NCBI RefSeq assembly: GCF_044594925.1
Contig: NZ_CP138991.1
Location: forward strand, 2,604,001 to 2,668,000
DNA from: Maribacter sp044594925
GTDB taxonomy: Bacteria > Bacteroidota > Bacteroidia > Flavobacteriales > Flavobacteriaceae
DNA: 64,000 nucleotides
Reading direction: 5' to 3'
In this document: piece after piece, positions 35,763 to 44,241 of the stretch
How the letters are laid out: every line of letters begins with the position of its first letter
Position numbering within the stretch: position 1 is the stretch's first letter
Translations under genes and position numbers: made by a program
Notes under the pieces: generated by a model
Told to the model about the DNA's origin: nothing
The model's database searches: none
Seen by the model: the letters and a program-made list of their open reading frames with translations, nothing else

Positions 35763-36471
35763 TGAAATTTGGTAATATTCTACTTTTTGCGTTGGTCAGA
35801 TAGCTCCTACCAATTGTATATCTCATTCCCCCTATTTCAACGCTATTCCCTTCAACAACACTTACCTTATCTATAGCTATGGTATACGAACGATGAATTC
35901 GCAAAAAGAGGTCTGATGGTAGTTCATCCGTAAAACTACTTAACGTTCTATGTATAATGAACTTTGCCGTTGGGGTAATAATTCTTATATAGTCCTTTAA
36001 GCTTTCCACTACCATAATTTCATCCAGATAGACCTTTTGAAGTTTTTTCTTATCTACCTTAACAAAAATACTTGGTTTTTCCTTCTTCCTAGTGCTATTT
36101 GTTGCACACGCTACTTGTTTTAAACCAATAATTCTATCTATAGATTTTAAAAACCTAGGGAGAGAAATGGGCTTGACCAAATAGTCAATTGCCTCTAATT
36201 CGAAACTCTTCAATGCATGTTCTTCATGTGCTGTAGTCATTATTACAAAAGGCTTCTTATGTAAGGTACTTAAGAATTCTAATCCATCTAAATAGGGCAT
36301 ATTAATGTCTAAGAACATAATATCTATTTCATTGTCCCTTAAATAAGAGGAGGCGTCCATGGCATTGGAAAAAGTTGTGACCAACTCCAGTTCCTTTACT
36401 TGTAAAATATAGTTCTTTAATACATTAATTGCCAAGGGTTCGTCATCTACTACAATCGCTTTTAAATTCAT
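35752..36471 (-). CDS. LytTR-family response regulator
   Basis: A 239-residue regulator: receiver domain (about 1-120; acidic pair near D9-D10, phosphorylated Asp in MFLDINMPY near 55, Lys in DYLVKPI near 106) and a LytTR DNA-binding domain (about 140-238, VDKKKLQKVYLDEI ... RIHRSYTIA). LytTR proteins bind paired direct repeats. Its start overlaps the kinase stop (ATGA) and its end overlaps the sulfatase start by 11 bases, so all three are translationally linked. Confidence 0.94.
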   Translation of the reverse strand: MNLKAIVVDDEPLAINVLKNYILQVKELELVTTFSNAMDASSYLRDNEIDIMFLDINMPYLDGLEFLSTLHKKPFVIMTTAHEEHALKSFELEAIDYLVKPISLPRFLKSIDRIIGLKQVACATNSTRKKEKPSIFVKVDKKKLQKVYLDEIMVVESLKDYIRIITPTAKFIIHRTLSSFTDELPSDLFLRIHRSYTIAIDKVSVVEGNSVEIGGMRYTIGRSYLTNAKSRILPNFNAE

Positions 36472-37559
36472 ATAACTTTCAGTTTAAGAATTACATTAAA
36501 CATTTGATCTTCCTCAAAAATCGACAAATCATAATCACTGTCATCATATCCAAGCTCTAACCGTTTTTTTACGTTAGACAGTCCTATACCTCCCGATCTC
36601 GTGGGAAAGTTGGTAGCTCTATCTGCATTGGGTATATTATTGGATATTTTAAAGGTCATTTGTCCATCTTCAACTTCAAGGTTGATATTAATTTTCATTT
36701 GACCTATATTTTTACTGGCACCATGTTTAAAACAATTTTCCACTAATGGTACCAAGAGCATTGGAGCTATACTACACCCATTTAGATTGCCAGAAATATG
36801 AATATCAATTTTCAAGGTATCATCAAACCGAATCCGTTCCAAGTCAATATAATTCTGAATACACTCTATTTCATTGGTTAAGTCCTGTCTTCTTTTCTTG
36901 GTAGCATACAAAAGGTATCGCATTAATTCGGATAACTTTAAGATTACCTCTGGTGCTTTATCAGATTTTTCTAGTGTTAGCGAATAAATGTTGTTTAAAG
37001 TATTAAAGAAAAAATGTGGTGAAACCTGTGACCGTAAGAATCTTAGTTCGGTCTTTAATTGTCTTCGTTCCAAATCATGTAATTTACTACTTTCCCTTAA
37101 CCAGTCTATCGTTAATTTTATGGCAGTAAAAAAAGACATCACATAGACCTCCCCAATCATAGTAGTTACAGAATAGGCGAAGGTTATGCTATTGGTTTCC
37201 TCCTGTCCTTCTGGCATAACGTCATTACTAACCAAGTAATAAGTAAGGTTAAACTTCACAAGCAACATTATTACCAAGGATCCAAAAATCCCTAAACCAT
37301 ATAGCAAATACTTTTGTTTATAGACGAATTTGGGCATTAGATAATAGACGTTGAAATAGGCAAGCATCATATGTATCGGAAAACCGATAAGATTGGTCTT
37401 TAAGGAATAAAGAAAGTCATTATGAATACTACTCCACCTTACCGTATTAAAAATGAAATACACCAACCAAAAAACGATATGATGCCAATATTTAATTCCA
37501 TAATTAGACGAGGAATTCGTTTTACCCAAAAATTCGCCTATCTTATTATTTGTGTTCAT
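36468..37559 (-). CDS. LytS-type membrane sensor histidine kinase
   Basis: A 363-residue kinase with four N-terminal transmembrane helices (about 25-150), a coiled linker, the His_kinase domain with the phospho-acceptor in FLRSQVSPHFFFNTLNN (about 175-190) and an HATPase domain (PLVENCFKHG, GGIGLSNVKKRL). No large periplasmic sensor domain is seen, so the signal may be sensed in the membrane. It is divergent from the sodium symporter gene with 188 bp between, and leads the kinase, regulator, sulfatase and trmN6 operon. Confidence 0.93.
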   Translation of the reverse strand: MNTNNKIGEFLGKTNSSSNYGIKYWHHIVFWLVYFIFNTVRWSSIHNDFLYSLKTNLIGFPIHMMLAYFNVYYLMPKFVYKQKYLLYGLGIFGSLVIMLLVKFNLTYYLVSNDVMPEGQEETNSITFAYSVTTMIGEVYVMSFFTAIKLTIDWLRESSKLHDLERRQLKTELRFLRSQVSPHFFFNTLNNIYSLTLEKSDKAPEVILKLSELMRYLLYATKKRRQDLTNEIECIQNYIDLERIRFDDTLKIDIHISGNLNGCSIAPMLLVPLVENCFKHGASKNIGQMKININLEVEDGQMTFKISNNIPNADRATNFPTRSGGIGLSNVKKRLELGYDDSDYDLSIFEEDQMFNVILKLKVI

Positions 37560-37693
37560 TAAAGCTGTTCTACCGGGTTTTTTTGACGTTTAGCACTAGC
37601 AGAGGGTTGTTGGTCTAATTTTATTCTACTTGAGAGGAAATTTCCCAACATTTTAAAATTATTTACTCTCAATACATTCCAAAACCATCGACA

Positions 37694-37727
37694 ATATCTT
37701 AGACTAAAGTACTCAAAAACCTAAGAT
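37694..37727. repeat. 8-bp inverted repeat upstream of the symporter gene
   Basis: TATCTTAG (37694-37701) and CTAAGATA (37720-37727) are perfect inverted copies 18 bases apart, ending 20 bp before the start codon. The left arm resembles a -7 element (one mismatch to TAnnTTTG), so the repeat could be an operator over the promoter of the symporter operon, or a leader hairpin. Confidence 0.5.
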
Positions 37728-37747
37728 AAAAAAGTATAACCAACAGA

Positions 37748-39625
37748 ATGAACATTATTGATGCTCTTATTATATTTCTCTATGTGCTGCTCACTTTGGC
37801 TGTGGGAATATGGGTATCAAAAAAAGCATCTAAAGGTCTAAAGTCATACTTTCTTGGTGGCAATAACATTAAATGGTATTACCTAGGATTAAGTAACGGA
37901 TCTGGCATGTTCGATGTCTCGGGAACCGCTTGGATGGTAGGCTTACTTTTCCTCTATGGCGCCAAAAGTTTCATGTTCATGTGGTTATGGCCCATCTGGA
38001 ACCAGATTTTTATAATGATGTTTCTCGCAGTTTGGATACGGCGTTCCAATATCATGACAGGTTCGGAATGGATTCTAACAAGGTTTGGAGATGGTAAGGC
38101 AGGCAGAGCCTCACATAGTATCGTAGCTGTTTTTGCCATCGTTGCAGCTGTAGGTTTCATTGCTTACTTTTTTGAAGGTATAGGAAAGTTCATGACCGTA
38201 ATACTCCCATGGGATTTGGCCTTGGAAATAGGAAGTTCCGTACTTTTAAATTCAGAGCAAAGTTACGCCCTAATAATTATTTTTTTGACCACAATATATA
38301 CTGTTAAAGGAGGTATGTTCTCTGTAGTAGCTACGGAGGTTCTTCAATACGGGATTATGGTCATTGCTGGTATTCTGGTCGCAGGATACGCTTTTTTTAC
38401 CGTAACGGACGTTGAAATCAACACCATTATTTCCACAGAATGGAAAAACGTCTTTTTTGGAGCACAGCTAGAAACACATTGGAGTGAACAGTTTCAAGCA
38501 TTTAATAATCTAATAGATTCCGAAGGTTACAAAATGTTCGGTGCCTTAATAGGAATGACACTCTTCAAAGGTTTCTTTGCAAGTGTAGCTGGACCAACAC
38601 CAAGTTACGACCTTCAAAGAATTTTGTCTACTAAATCCGTTAAAGAAGCAGCTTATATGAGTGGTTTCACGAATCTGGTACTTTTTATTCCAAGGTATCT
38701 TTTAATTGCTGGCATAGTAGTCATCGCCCTGGTGTTTCTTGGTCCTGAAATGGCCGCAAATCCTAATTTAAGTGGTGCCGATTTAGAGATTATTCTTCCC
38801 AAGGTTATCAATAATCATATTCCTGTAGGTATCAAGGGGCTTCTTTTGGCAGGACTTTTGGCCGCATTTATGTCAACATTCTCTGCATTTGTAAATGCAG
38901 GACCTGCATACATTGTAAATGACATTTACAAGAAATATTTTAAACCTACAGCAACAGATAAACACTATATTAAAGTAAGCCATATTGCATCCTTTCTTGT
39001 GGTTGTTCTTGGAGTTTTCATGGGCTTCTTCGCAGACTCCATAAATTCATTGACATTATGGATTACGAGTGCACTTTTCGGAGGTTATGTTGCTTCCAAT
39101 TTCTTAAAATGGATATGGTGGCGCTTTAATGGTTGGGGTTATTTTTGGGGCATGTTGGCAGGTCTATTAATTGCTACCTTACAATTTGTGCTTGATCAAA
39201 ACAAGGCCAACTTAGCAGAAGACTCCTTACTATTTGACCTTTGTAACGTGCACGCTATCTATTTGTTTCCAATTATTTTTGGATTTTCTCTTTTGGGCTC
39301 TTTTTTAGGTACTTTTCTAACACAGCCAACAGATTTAAATGTCCTCAAATCTTTTTACAAAAGCGTGAGACCCTGGGGTTTTTGGGACCCTGTTCTTAAA
39401 AGAATAAAACAAGATGGTGAAGAAATAGAATCGAACAATAGGTTCTATTGGGATATGATGAACTGTGTTATTGGTATCCTTTGGCAATCCAGCATGATTG
39501 TACTACCTGTTTATTTTATGATACGAGATTATCCCAAAGCTCTTATTGCATTACTGGTATTTTTAGGTACTTCCTTAATACTTAAATACACCTGGTTGGA
39601 TAACATCAGAAAAATGCCAGATTAA
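37748..39625 (+). CDS. Sodium:solute symporter (SSS family)
   Basis: A 625-residue inner-membrane symporter with about 14 helices. Early segment LKSYFLGGNNIKWYYLGLSNGSGMFDVSGTAW carries the substrate and sodium motif of sugar-type SSS proteins; the repeat core ends near 430 and two or three extra C-terminal helices follow. It is the first gene of a symporter, GH130, CBM9, GH92 operon (gaps of 50, 6 and 32 bases), so the likely cargo is a mannose-containing mono- or disaccharide. Substrate is inference from context. Confidence 0.93.
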   Translation: MNIIDALIIFLYVLLTLAVGIWVSKKASKGLKSYFLGGNNIKWYYLGLSNGSGMFDVSGTAWMVGLLFLYGAKSFMFMWLWPIWNQIFIMMFLAVWIRRSNIMTGSEWILTRFGDGKAGRASHSIVAVFAIVAAVGFIAYFFEGIGKFMTVILPWDLALEIGSSVLLNSEQSYALIIIFLTTIYTVKGGMFSVVATEVLQYGIMVIAGILVAGYAFFTVTDVEINTIISTEWKNVFFGAQLETHWSEQFQAFNNLIDSEGYKMFGALIGMTLFKGFFASVAGPTPSYDLQRILSTKSVKEAAYMSGFTNLVLFIPRYLLIAGIVVIALVFLGPEMAANPNLSGADLEIILPKVINNHIPVGIKGLLLAGLLAAFMSTFSAFVNAGPAYIVNDIYKKYFKPTATDKHYIKVSHIASFLVVVLGVFMGFFADSINSLTLWITSALFGGYVASNFLKWIWWRFNGWGYFWGMLAGLLIATLQFVLDQNKANLAEDSLLFDLCNVHAIYLFPIIFGFSLLGSFLGTFLTQPTDLNVLKSFYKSVRPWGFWDPVLKRIKQDGEEIESNNRFYWDMMNCVIGILWQSSMIVLPVYFMIRDYPKALIALLVFLGTSLILKYTWLDNIRKMPD

Positions 39626-39675
39626 AGACAGCCCAATTAATTATATTTTGAATTAATCCTAAAACGTAAAGCATA

Positions 39676-40641
39676 GTGAATTCTATTCCATGGCAAGAAA
39701 AACCAAAAGAACATACTGAAGTTCTTTGGAGGTATAGTGAAAATCCTATAATCAAAAGGGACGCCATACCCACATCCAATAGTATTTTCAATAGTGCGGT
39801 AGTACCTTTTAACAAAGGTTTTGCAGGAGTCTTTAGATGCGATAACAAAGCTGTTCAGATGAACATATTTGCAGGTTTTAGTTCGGATGGTATCAATTGG
39901 GACATTGAACACCGACCCATCAATTTTAAAGAAGGTAATACCAATATGATTGCTTCTGATTACAAATATGATCCACGGGTAACTTTTATTGAAGACCGCT
40001 ATTGGATAACTTGGTGCAATGGATATCATGGACCAACGATAGGTATTGGATATACTTTTGATTTTAAAGAATTTTATCAATGTGAAAATGCCTTTTTACC
40101 CTTTAATAGAAATGGAGTATTATTTACAGAGAAAATAAATGGAAAATTTGCGATGTTGAGCAGACCAAGCGACAATGGCCATACACCATTTGGTGACATC
40201 TATGTAAGTTATAGCCCAGATATGAAGTACTGGGGAGAACATAGATGTGTAATGAAAGTAGCCCCGTTTACTGAGAGTGCCTGGCAATGCACAAAGATAG
40301 GGGCTGGCTCTGCACCCATTCGAATCAAAGAAGGATGGCTCATATTTTATCACGGTGTTATAAACACGTGCAATGGCTTTCGTTATTCTATGGGCGCAGC
40401 AATTTTAGACACCTATAATCCAGAAATTGTAAAGTACCGAACCAAACCCTATTTACTTTCTCCACAAACCAATTATGAATGCATGGGAGATGTGCCCAAT
40501 GTTGTATTTCCATGCGCTTCCCTACATTCCCATGAGGAGGATAAAGTAGCTATTTATTATGGTGCTGCGGATACCGTTGTAGGCCTGGTATTCGGGAGAT
40601 TATCCGAGATTGTGGAATTCACCAAGAATAACAGTTTATAA
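39676..40641 (+). CDS. GH130-family beta-mannoside phosphorylase-like enzyme
   Basis: A 321-residue five-blade beta-propeller enzyme beginning at GTG. Family signs are RYSENPIIKRDAIP near the start, SDYKYDPRV with the catalytic Asp99, RPSDNGHTPFGDI, and the phosphate-binding Arg/His region GWLIFYHGV near 223. GH130 enzymes phosphorolyse beta-mannosides such as Man-beta-1,4-GlcNAc or mannobiose. No signal peptide, so it acts in the cytoplasm on a disaccharide brought in by the symporter encoded 50 bases upstream. Together with GH92 this points to N-glycan or mannan breakdown. Confidence 0.9.
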   Translation: MNSIPWQEKPKEHTEVLWRYSENPIIKRDAIPTSNSIFNSAVVPFNKGFAGVFRCDNKAVQMNIFAGFSSDGINWDIEHRPINFKEGNTNMIASDYKYDPRVTFIEDRYWITWCNGYHGPTIGIGYTFDFKEFYQCENAFLPFNRNGVLFTEKINGKFAMLSRPSDNGHTPFGDIYVSYSPDMKYWGEHRCVMKVAPFTESAWQCTKIGAGSAPIRIKEGWLIFYHGVINTCNGFRYSMGAAILDTYNPEIVKYRTKPYLLSPQTNYECMGDVPNVVFPCASLHSHEEDKVAIYYGAADTVVGLVFGRLSEIVEFTKNNSL

Positions 40642-40647
40642 ACTATT

Positions 40648-41736
40648 ATGAGCAACACATCCTTAAAGACAAAAAAAATAATTGCACTGCTTCTTTTTGC
40701 GCTTTATCTAGGTTCTATATCATTACTCGCTCAAAACATACCTAAAAGTTATATAGCTCAGCATACCACAGAGGAAATACAGGTAAATGGAAAAGCAGAT
40801 GAAGTTTCTTGGAAGAATGCCAAATGGTCATCGGTTTTTAAGGATATTGAAGGCGTAAAAGCTGCTACGTACAACACTCGATTTAAAATGATATGGGACA
40901 AGGAGTATCTCTATTTTTTAGCCGAAATAAAGGAACCCCATATTTGGGCAACTTTAAAGAAAAAAGATACTATTATTTTTTACAATAATGATTTTGAAAT
41001 TTTTATTGACCCAGATGGCGACACACATAATTACTATGAGTATGAAATGAACGCTCTCAATACAATTTGGGATTTGTTCCTGTCAAAACCATATCGAAAC
41101 GGCGGATATATTCTTAGCGATTGGGACTTTAAAGGATTAAAGTCTGCCGTGCATATTAATGGCTCTCTTAATGATTCAAAAGATATTGACAAAGGATGGA
41201 CAGCAGAAATCGCTATTCCTTGGTCTTTTACAACACCTCCCGGAGGAACAACCGTTATTCCGAAGAATAAATTCTGGCGTATCAACTTTTCGAGAGTCAA
41301 TTGGGAGCACGATTTAACCGATGGTCGTTACTCCAGGAAGAAAGATGCCGCAGGCAACTATCTTCACGAAAGTAATTGGGTATGGTCGCCACAAGGCGTT
41401 ATTAATATGCATGAGCCAGAACATTGGGGATATGTATATTTTTCTGCGGATAACGTTGGTTCGAAATCCAGTTTTACCATTCCTGAAGATGAACATATTA
41501 AATGGTATTTATATGAACTATACCGCGACCATAGCGATAAAAATAAGGGTAAAGTCATCTGGAGAAAAAATGGCAGGACCTATACTACAAGCTCTAAAAT
41601 AATACTCGGAAAACCCGTAACACCAATTTTGGAAAAGAATAACTTCGGGTTTGATATTTGGGCAACGAGCCCCTTTACCAACAAGAAAATGGTCATCCAT
41701 GATGACGGAAAATTTGAAAGTTACCTAATGGAATAG
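40648..41736 (+). CDS. Exported CBM9-like carbohydrate-binding protein
   Basis: A 362-residue protein with an N-terminal hydrophobic signal (about 10-30, SLLAQ cleavage). Residues about 35-250 form a CBM9/DOMON-like beta sandwich: IQVNGKADEVSWKNA, FKMIWDKEYLYFLAEI, NNDFEIFIDPDGD. The last 110 residues are of unknown fold. Such proteins bind glycans in the periplasm or on the surface. It begins six bases after the GH130 gene and ends 32 before GH92. No catalytic site recognised. Confidence 0.88.
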   Translation: MSNTSLKTKKIIALLLFALYLGSISLLAQNIPKSYIAQHTTEEIQVNGKADEVSWKNAKWSSVFKDIEGVKAATYNTRFKMIWDKEYLYFLAEIKEPHIWATLKKKDTIIFYNNDFEIFIDPDGDTHNYYEYEMNALNTIWDLFLSKPYRNGGYILSDWDFKGLKSAVHINGSLNDSKDIDKGWTAEIAIPWSFTTPPGGTTVIPKNKFWRINFSRVNWEHDLTDGRYSRKKDAAGNYLHESNWVWSPQGVINMHEPEHWGYVYFSADNVGSKSSFTIPEDEHIKWYLYELYRDHSDKNKGKVIWRKNGRTYTTSSKIILGKPVTPILEKNNFGFDIWATSPFTNKKMVIHDDGKFESYLME

Positions 41737-41768
41737 AAATTTTTAAAGAGTTTACAAACACGTATCGA

Positions 41769-44039
41769 ATGAAACTTAGCTTAAATTATTTATGGATGAT
41801 GCTAGTTTTGGCATTTTATCCAGAAACTCAAATACAAGCGCAATCAACTATAGAAAAAGACTATACGCAATATGTAAATCCATTTATTGGCACATCAAAT
41901 TTCGGCACTACCAATCCTGGACCAATTGCGGTGCGCGGCATGGCCAATGTCTCGCCTTTTAATGTAGCGGGACTCAATAATCTGCCCTTAGAAAAAGATA
42001 GTAGATGGTTATCTACTCCCTATGTCCACGAAAATAAATTCCTAACAGGATATAGCCATGCCAATCTTAGTGGAGTTGGATGTCCAGAATTGGGAGTTAT
42101 ACTGGCGATGCCAACTACAGGTGCGTTGGAGACCGATTATCTGAAATATGGCTCCACCTACAGCGAAGAGGTTTCCAGCGCCGGTTATTATTCCAACCGA
42201 TTGGACAAATACGATATTAAGGTAGAAGCCACAGCATCTACCAGGGTTGGCCTATCAAAATACAGCTTTCCAAAAGGCAGGGCCAATATTCTATTGAATA
42301 TGGGCTTAGGGCTTACCAATGAGCAGGGAGCAAGCTTACGCATAGTTTCTCCTACTGAAATAGAAGGCGTCCGCACGGTAGGGTCTTTTTGTTATTACAA
42401 ACCAGAAGAGGCCTATCCGCTTTATTTCGTTGCGCAATTTTCAGAACCAGCAACCGCATATGGAATTTGGAAAAAATCATCTAAAATGGAGGGAATTGAA
42501 ACGCAGTGGATGCAATCTCATGGAGGCAGTTACAATGGTAAGACGCTACTGAAAGAAGGATTTAGGCAGGAAGTGGTAGGCGACAGTATCGGAGCTTATA
42601 TGCGTTATAATTTTGACGAACCTACTAATGTTGAGATGCGGATTGGTCTATCCTATGTGAGTATTGCGAATGCCAGAGAAAACCTTGAAAAAGAGGTAGG
42701 CAATAACACATTTAGTTCGGTTTTAACAAAAACACGAAAAAATTGGAATACGCATTTATCAAAAATTGAAGTCGAAGGAGGCTCTGAGGAGGACAAAATT
42801 AAATTCTACACGGCGCTATACCACACACTAATTCACCCAAGTACACTTAATGACTTTAACGGTGAATATCCGAAAATGGGCACCCGAGAGACCTTAAAAA
42901 CCGATGGCACAAGATATACGGTCTTCTCCTTATGGGACACCTATAGAAATTTGCACCAACTCATGAGTTTGGTATATCCAGAACAGCAATCCAATATGAT
43001 AAACAGTATGCTCCGTATCTACGATGAATCTGGATGGTTACCAAAATGGGAGCTCAATGCTACAGAAACCACTACAATGGTTGGGGACCCCGCAGGTATC
43101 ATAATAGCGGACACCTATTTAAAGGGAATCCAGGATTTTGATATTGCATTGGCCTATAAAGCTATGGTTAAAAGCGCGGATCAACTAAAGGACAATCCGC
43201 TAAGGCCTGGTTTAGAAGATTATCTCAAATACGGCTATTTGACGACAACTACCACCAATAGCGGTTCTGTCTCCACAACTCAAGAATATAATATTAGTGA
43301 CTATGCTATTGCACAATTAGCTAAAGAACTAGGCAAAAAAGAAGATTACAAACGTTTTTCTCAACGTTCTAGATCATATAGAAAATTGTTGGACAAAAAC
43401 CTGAATTTACTTAGACCAAAGAACGAGGACGGCAGTTGGCTCTCCCCTTATGACCCGACTAACGGAGCTAATTTTATTAAAAATGTAGGTTTTATTGAAG
43501 GTAACGCTTGGCAATATACGTTTATGGCACCTCATGATATTCCCGGACTTATGAAACTTATGGGCGGGAAGAGAAGATTTTCACAACAGTTAGAGAAAGT
43601 TTTTAGCTCTGGTCAATTTGATATGGCCAATGAGCCAGATATTATGTATCCCTATCTTTTTAACTACGTGGGTGGTGAGGAGTTCAAAACACAGGAAAAA
43701 GTAAAAGAACTTTTGAAACAACACTACAAGAATAAACCCGAAGGGTTACCTGGGAATGACGACACGGGTACCATGAGCGCGTGGGCCGTATTCTCTCTGA
43801 TGGGAATTTATCCTATTAATCCTGCAAATCCAATTTATGCCATAACCACACCAAGTTTTGATAAAACAACCATACACCTTAATGAAAAGTATTACGGGAA
43901 AGATAAAATCGAAATTATTAAGATAGGGAGGGGTAAAATTTCAAAGCTACAAAGTGGTACCAAAACATTGAATAAGTTTTTCATTTCGCATGAAAATTTA
44001 GTCAATAACAAATCACTTAAAATTTATCTGGAGCACTAG
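41769..44039 (+). CDS. GH92-family exo-alpha-mannosidase
   Basis: A 756-residue exported enzyme (signal peptide to about residue 25, IQAQ). N-terminal beta-sandwich with YVNPFIGTSNFGTTNPGP, then the (alpha/alpha)6 catalytic domain. The catalytic acid is E428 in W-E428-LNATET, and the paired Asp664-Asp665 in PGNDDTGTMSAW provide the base and calcium site. GH92 enzymes are calcium-dependent inverting alpha-mannosidases, usually alpha-1,2 on high-mannose N-glycans. Last gene of the symporter operon, 203 bases before susC. Bond specificity is not readable here. Confidence 0.94.
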   Translation: MKLSLNYLWMMLVLAFYPETQIQAQSTIEKDYTQYVNPFIGTSNFGTTNPGPIAVRGMANVSPFNVAGLNNLPLEKDSRWLSTPYVHENKFLTGYSHANLSGVGCPELGVILAMPTTGALETDYLKYGSTYSEEVSSAGYYSNRLDKYDIKVEATASTRVGLSKYSFPKGRANILLNMGLGLTNEQGASLRIVSPTEIEGVRTVGSFCYYKPEEAYPLYFVAQFSEPATAYGIWKKSSKMEGIETQWMQSHGGSYNGKTLLKEGFRQEVVGDSIGAYMRYNFDEPTNVEMRIGLSYVSIANARENLEKEVGNNTFSSVLTKTRKNWNTHLSKIEVEGGSEEDKIKFYTALYHTLIHPSTLNDFNGEYPKMGTRETLKTDGTRYTVFSLWDTYRNLHQLMSLVYPEQQSNMINSMLRIYDESGWLPKWELNATETTTMVGDPAGIIIADTYLKGIQDFDIALAYKAMVKSADQLKDNPLRPGLEDYLKYGYLTTTTTNSGSVSTTQEYNISDYAIAQLAKELGKKEDYKRFSQRSRSYRKLLDKNLNLLRPKNEDGSWLSPYDPTNGANFIKNVGFIEGNAWQYTFMAPHDIPGLMKLMGGKRRFSQQLEKVFSSGQFDMANEPDIMYPYLFNYVGGEEFKTQEKVKELLKQHYKNKPEGLPGNDDTGTMSAWAVFSLMGIYPINPANPIYAITTPSFDKTTIHLNEKYYGKDKIEIIKIGRGKISKLQSGTKTLNKFFISHENLVNNKSLKIYLEH

Positions 44040-44224
44040 ATTTCATTGAATTTTAACGTTTTATTTATATTTTAAAGCTTATTTTCAAGATAAATTAAGG
44101 ATAATTTAACGTTCGTAGTGTTTTCGCAAATACGTTCTTTAGCTTTTCACGACTGTTATTAGTCGAATATTTTTCGGCTTTAGTGGTCATCTCATCACTT
44201 TTAGTACTCATATTAGTATCACCT

Positions 44225-44237
44225 AACTAAACTCAAA
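44225..44237 (+). promoter_or_regulatory. SusC leader motif, predicted small-RNA target
   Basis: The leader AACTAA-A-CTCAAA ends four bases before the ATG. It is complementary, with one bulged A, to TTTGAGTTAGTT of both candidate small RNAs. A near copy precedes the receptor at 22451 (22436-22448, two bulged bases). It occupies the position of a ribosome-binding region. Confidence 0.5.
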
Positions 44238-44241
44238 ATTT

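Noticed and set aside
39637..40080. Open frame of 147 codons opposite the GH130 gene
   Set aside because: Antisense to the catalytic half of GH130 and extends into the spacer without its own signals.
44150..44165. Hairpin CGACT-GTTATT-AGTCG before susC as an attenuator
   Set aside because: The stem is only five base pairs and the T tract after it is interrupted, too weak to call.
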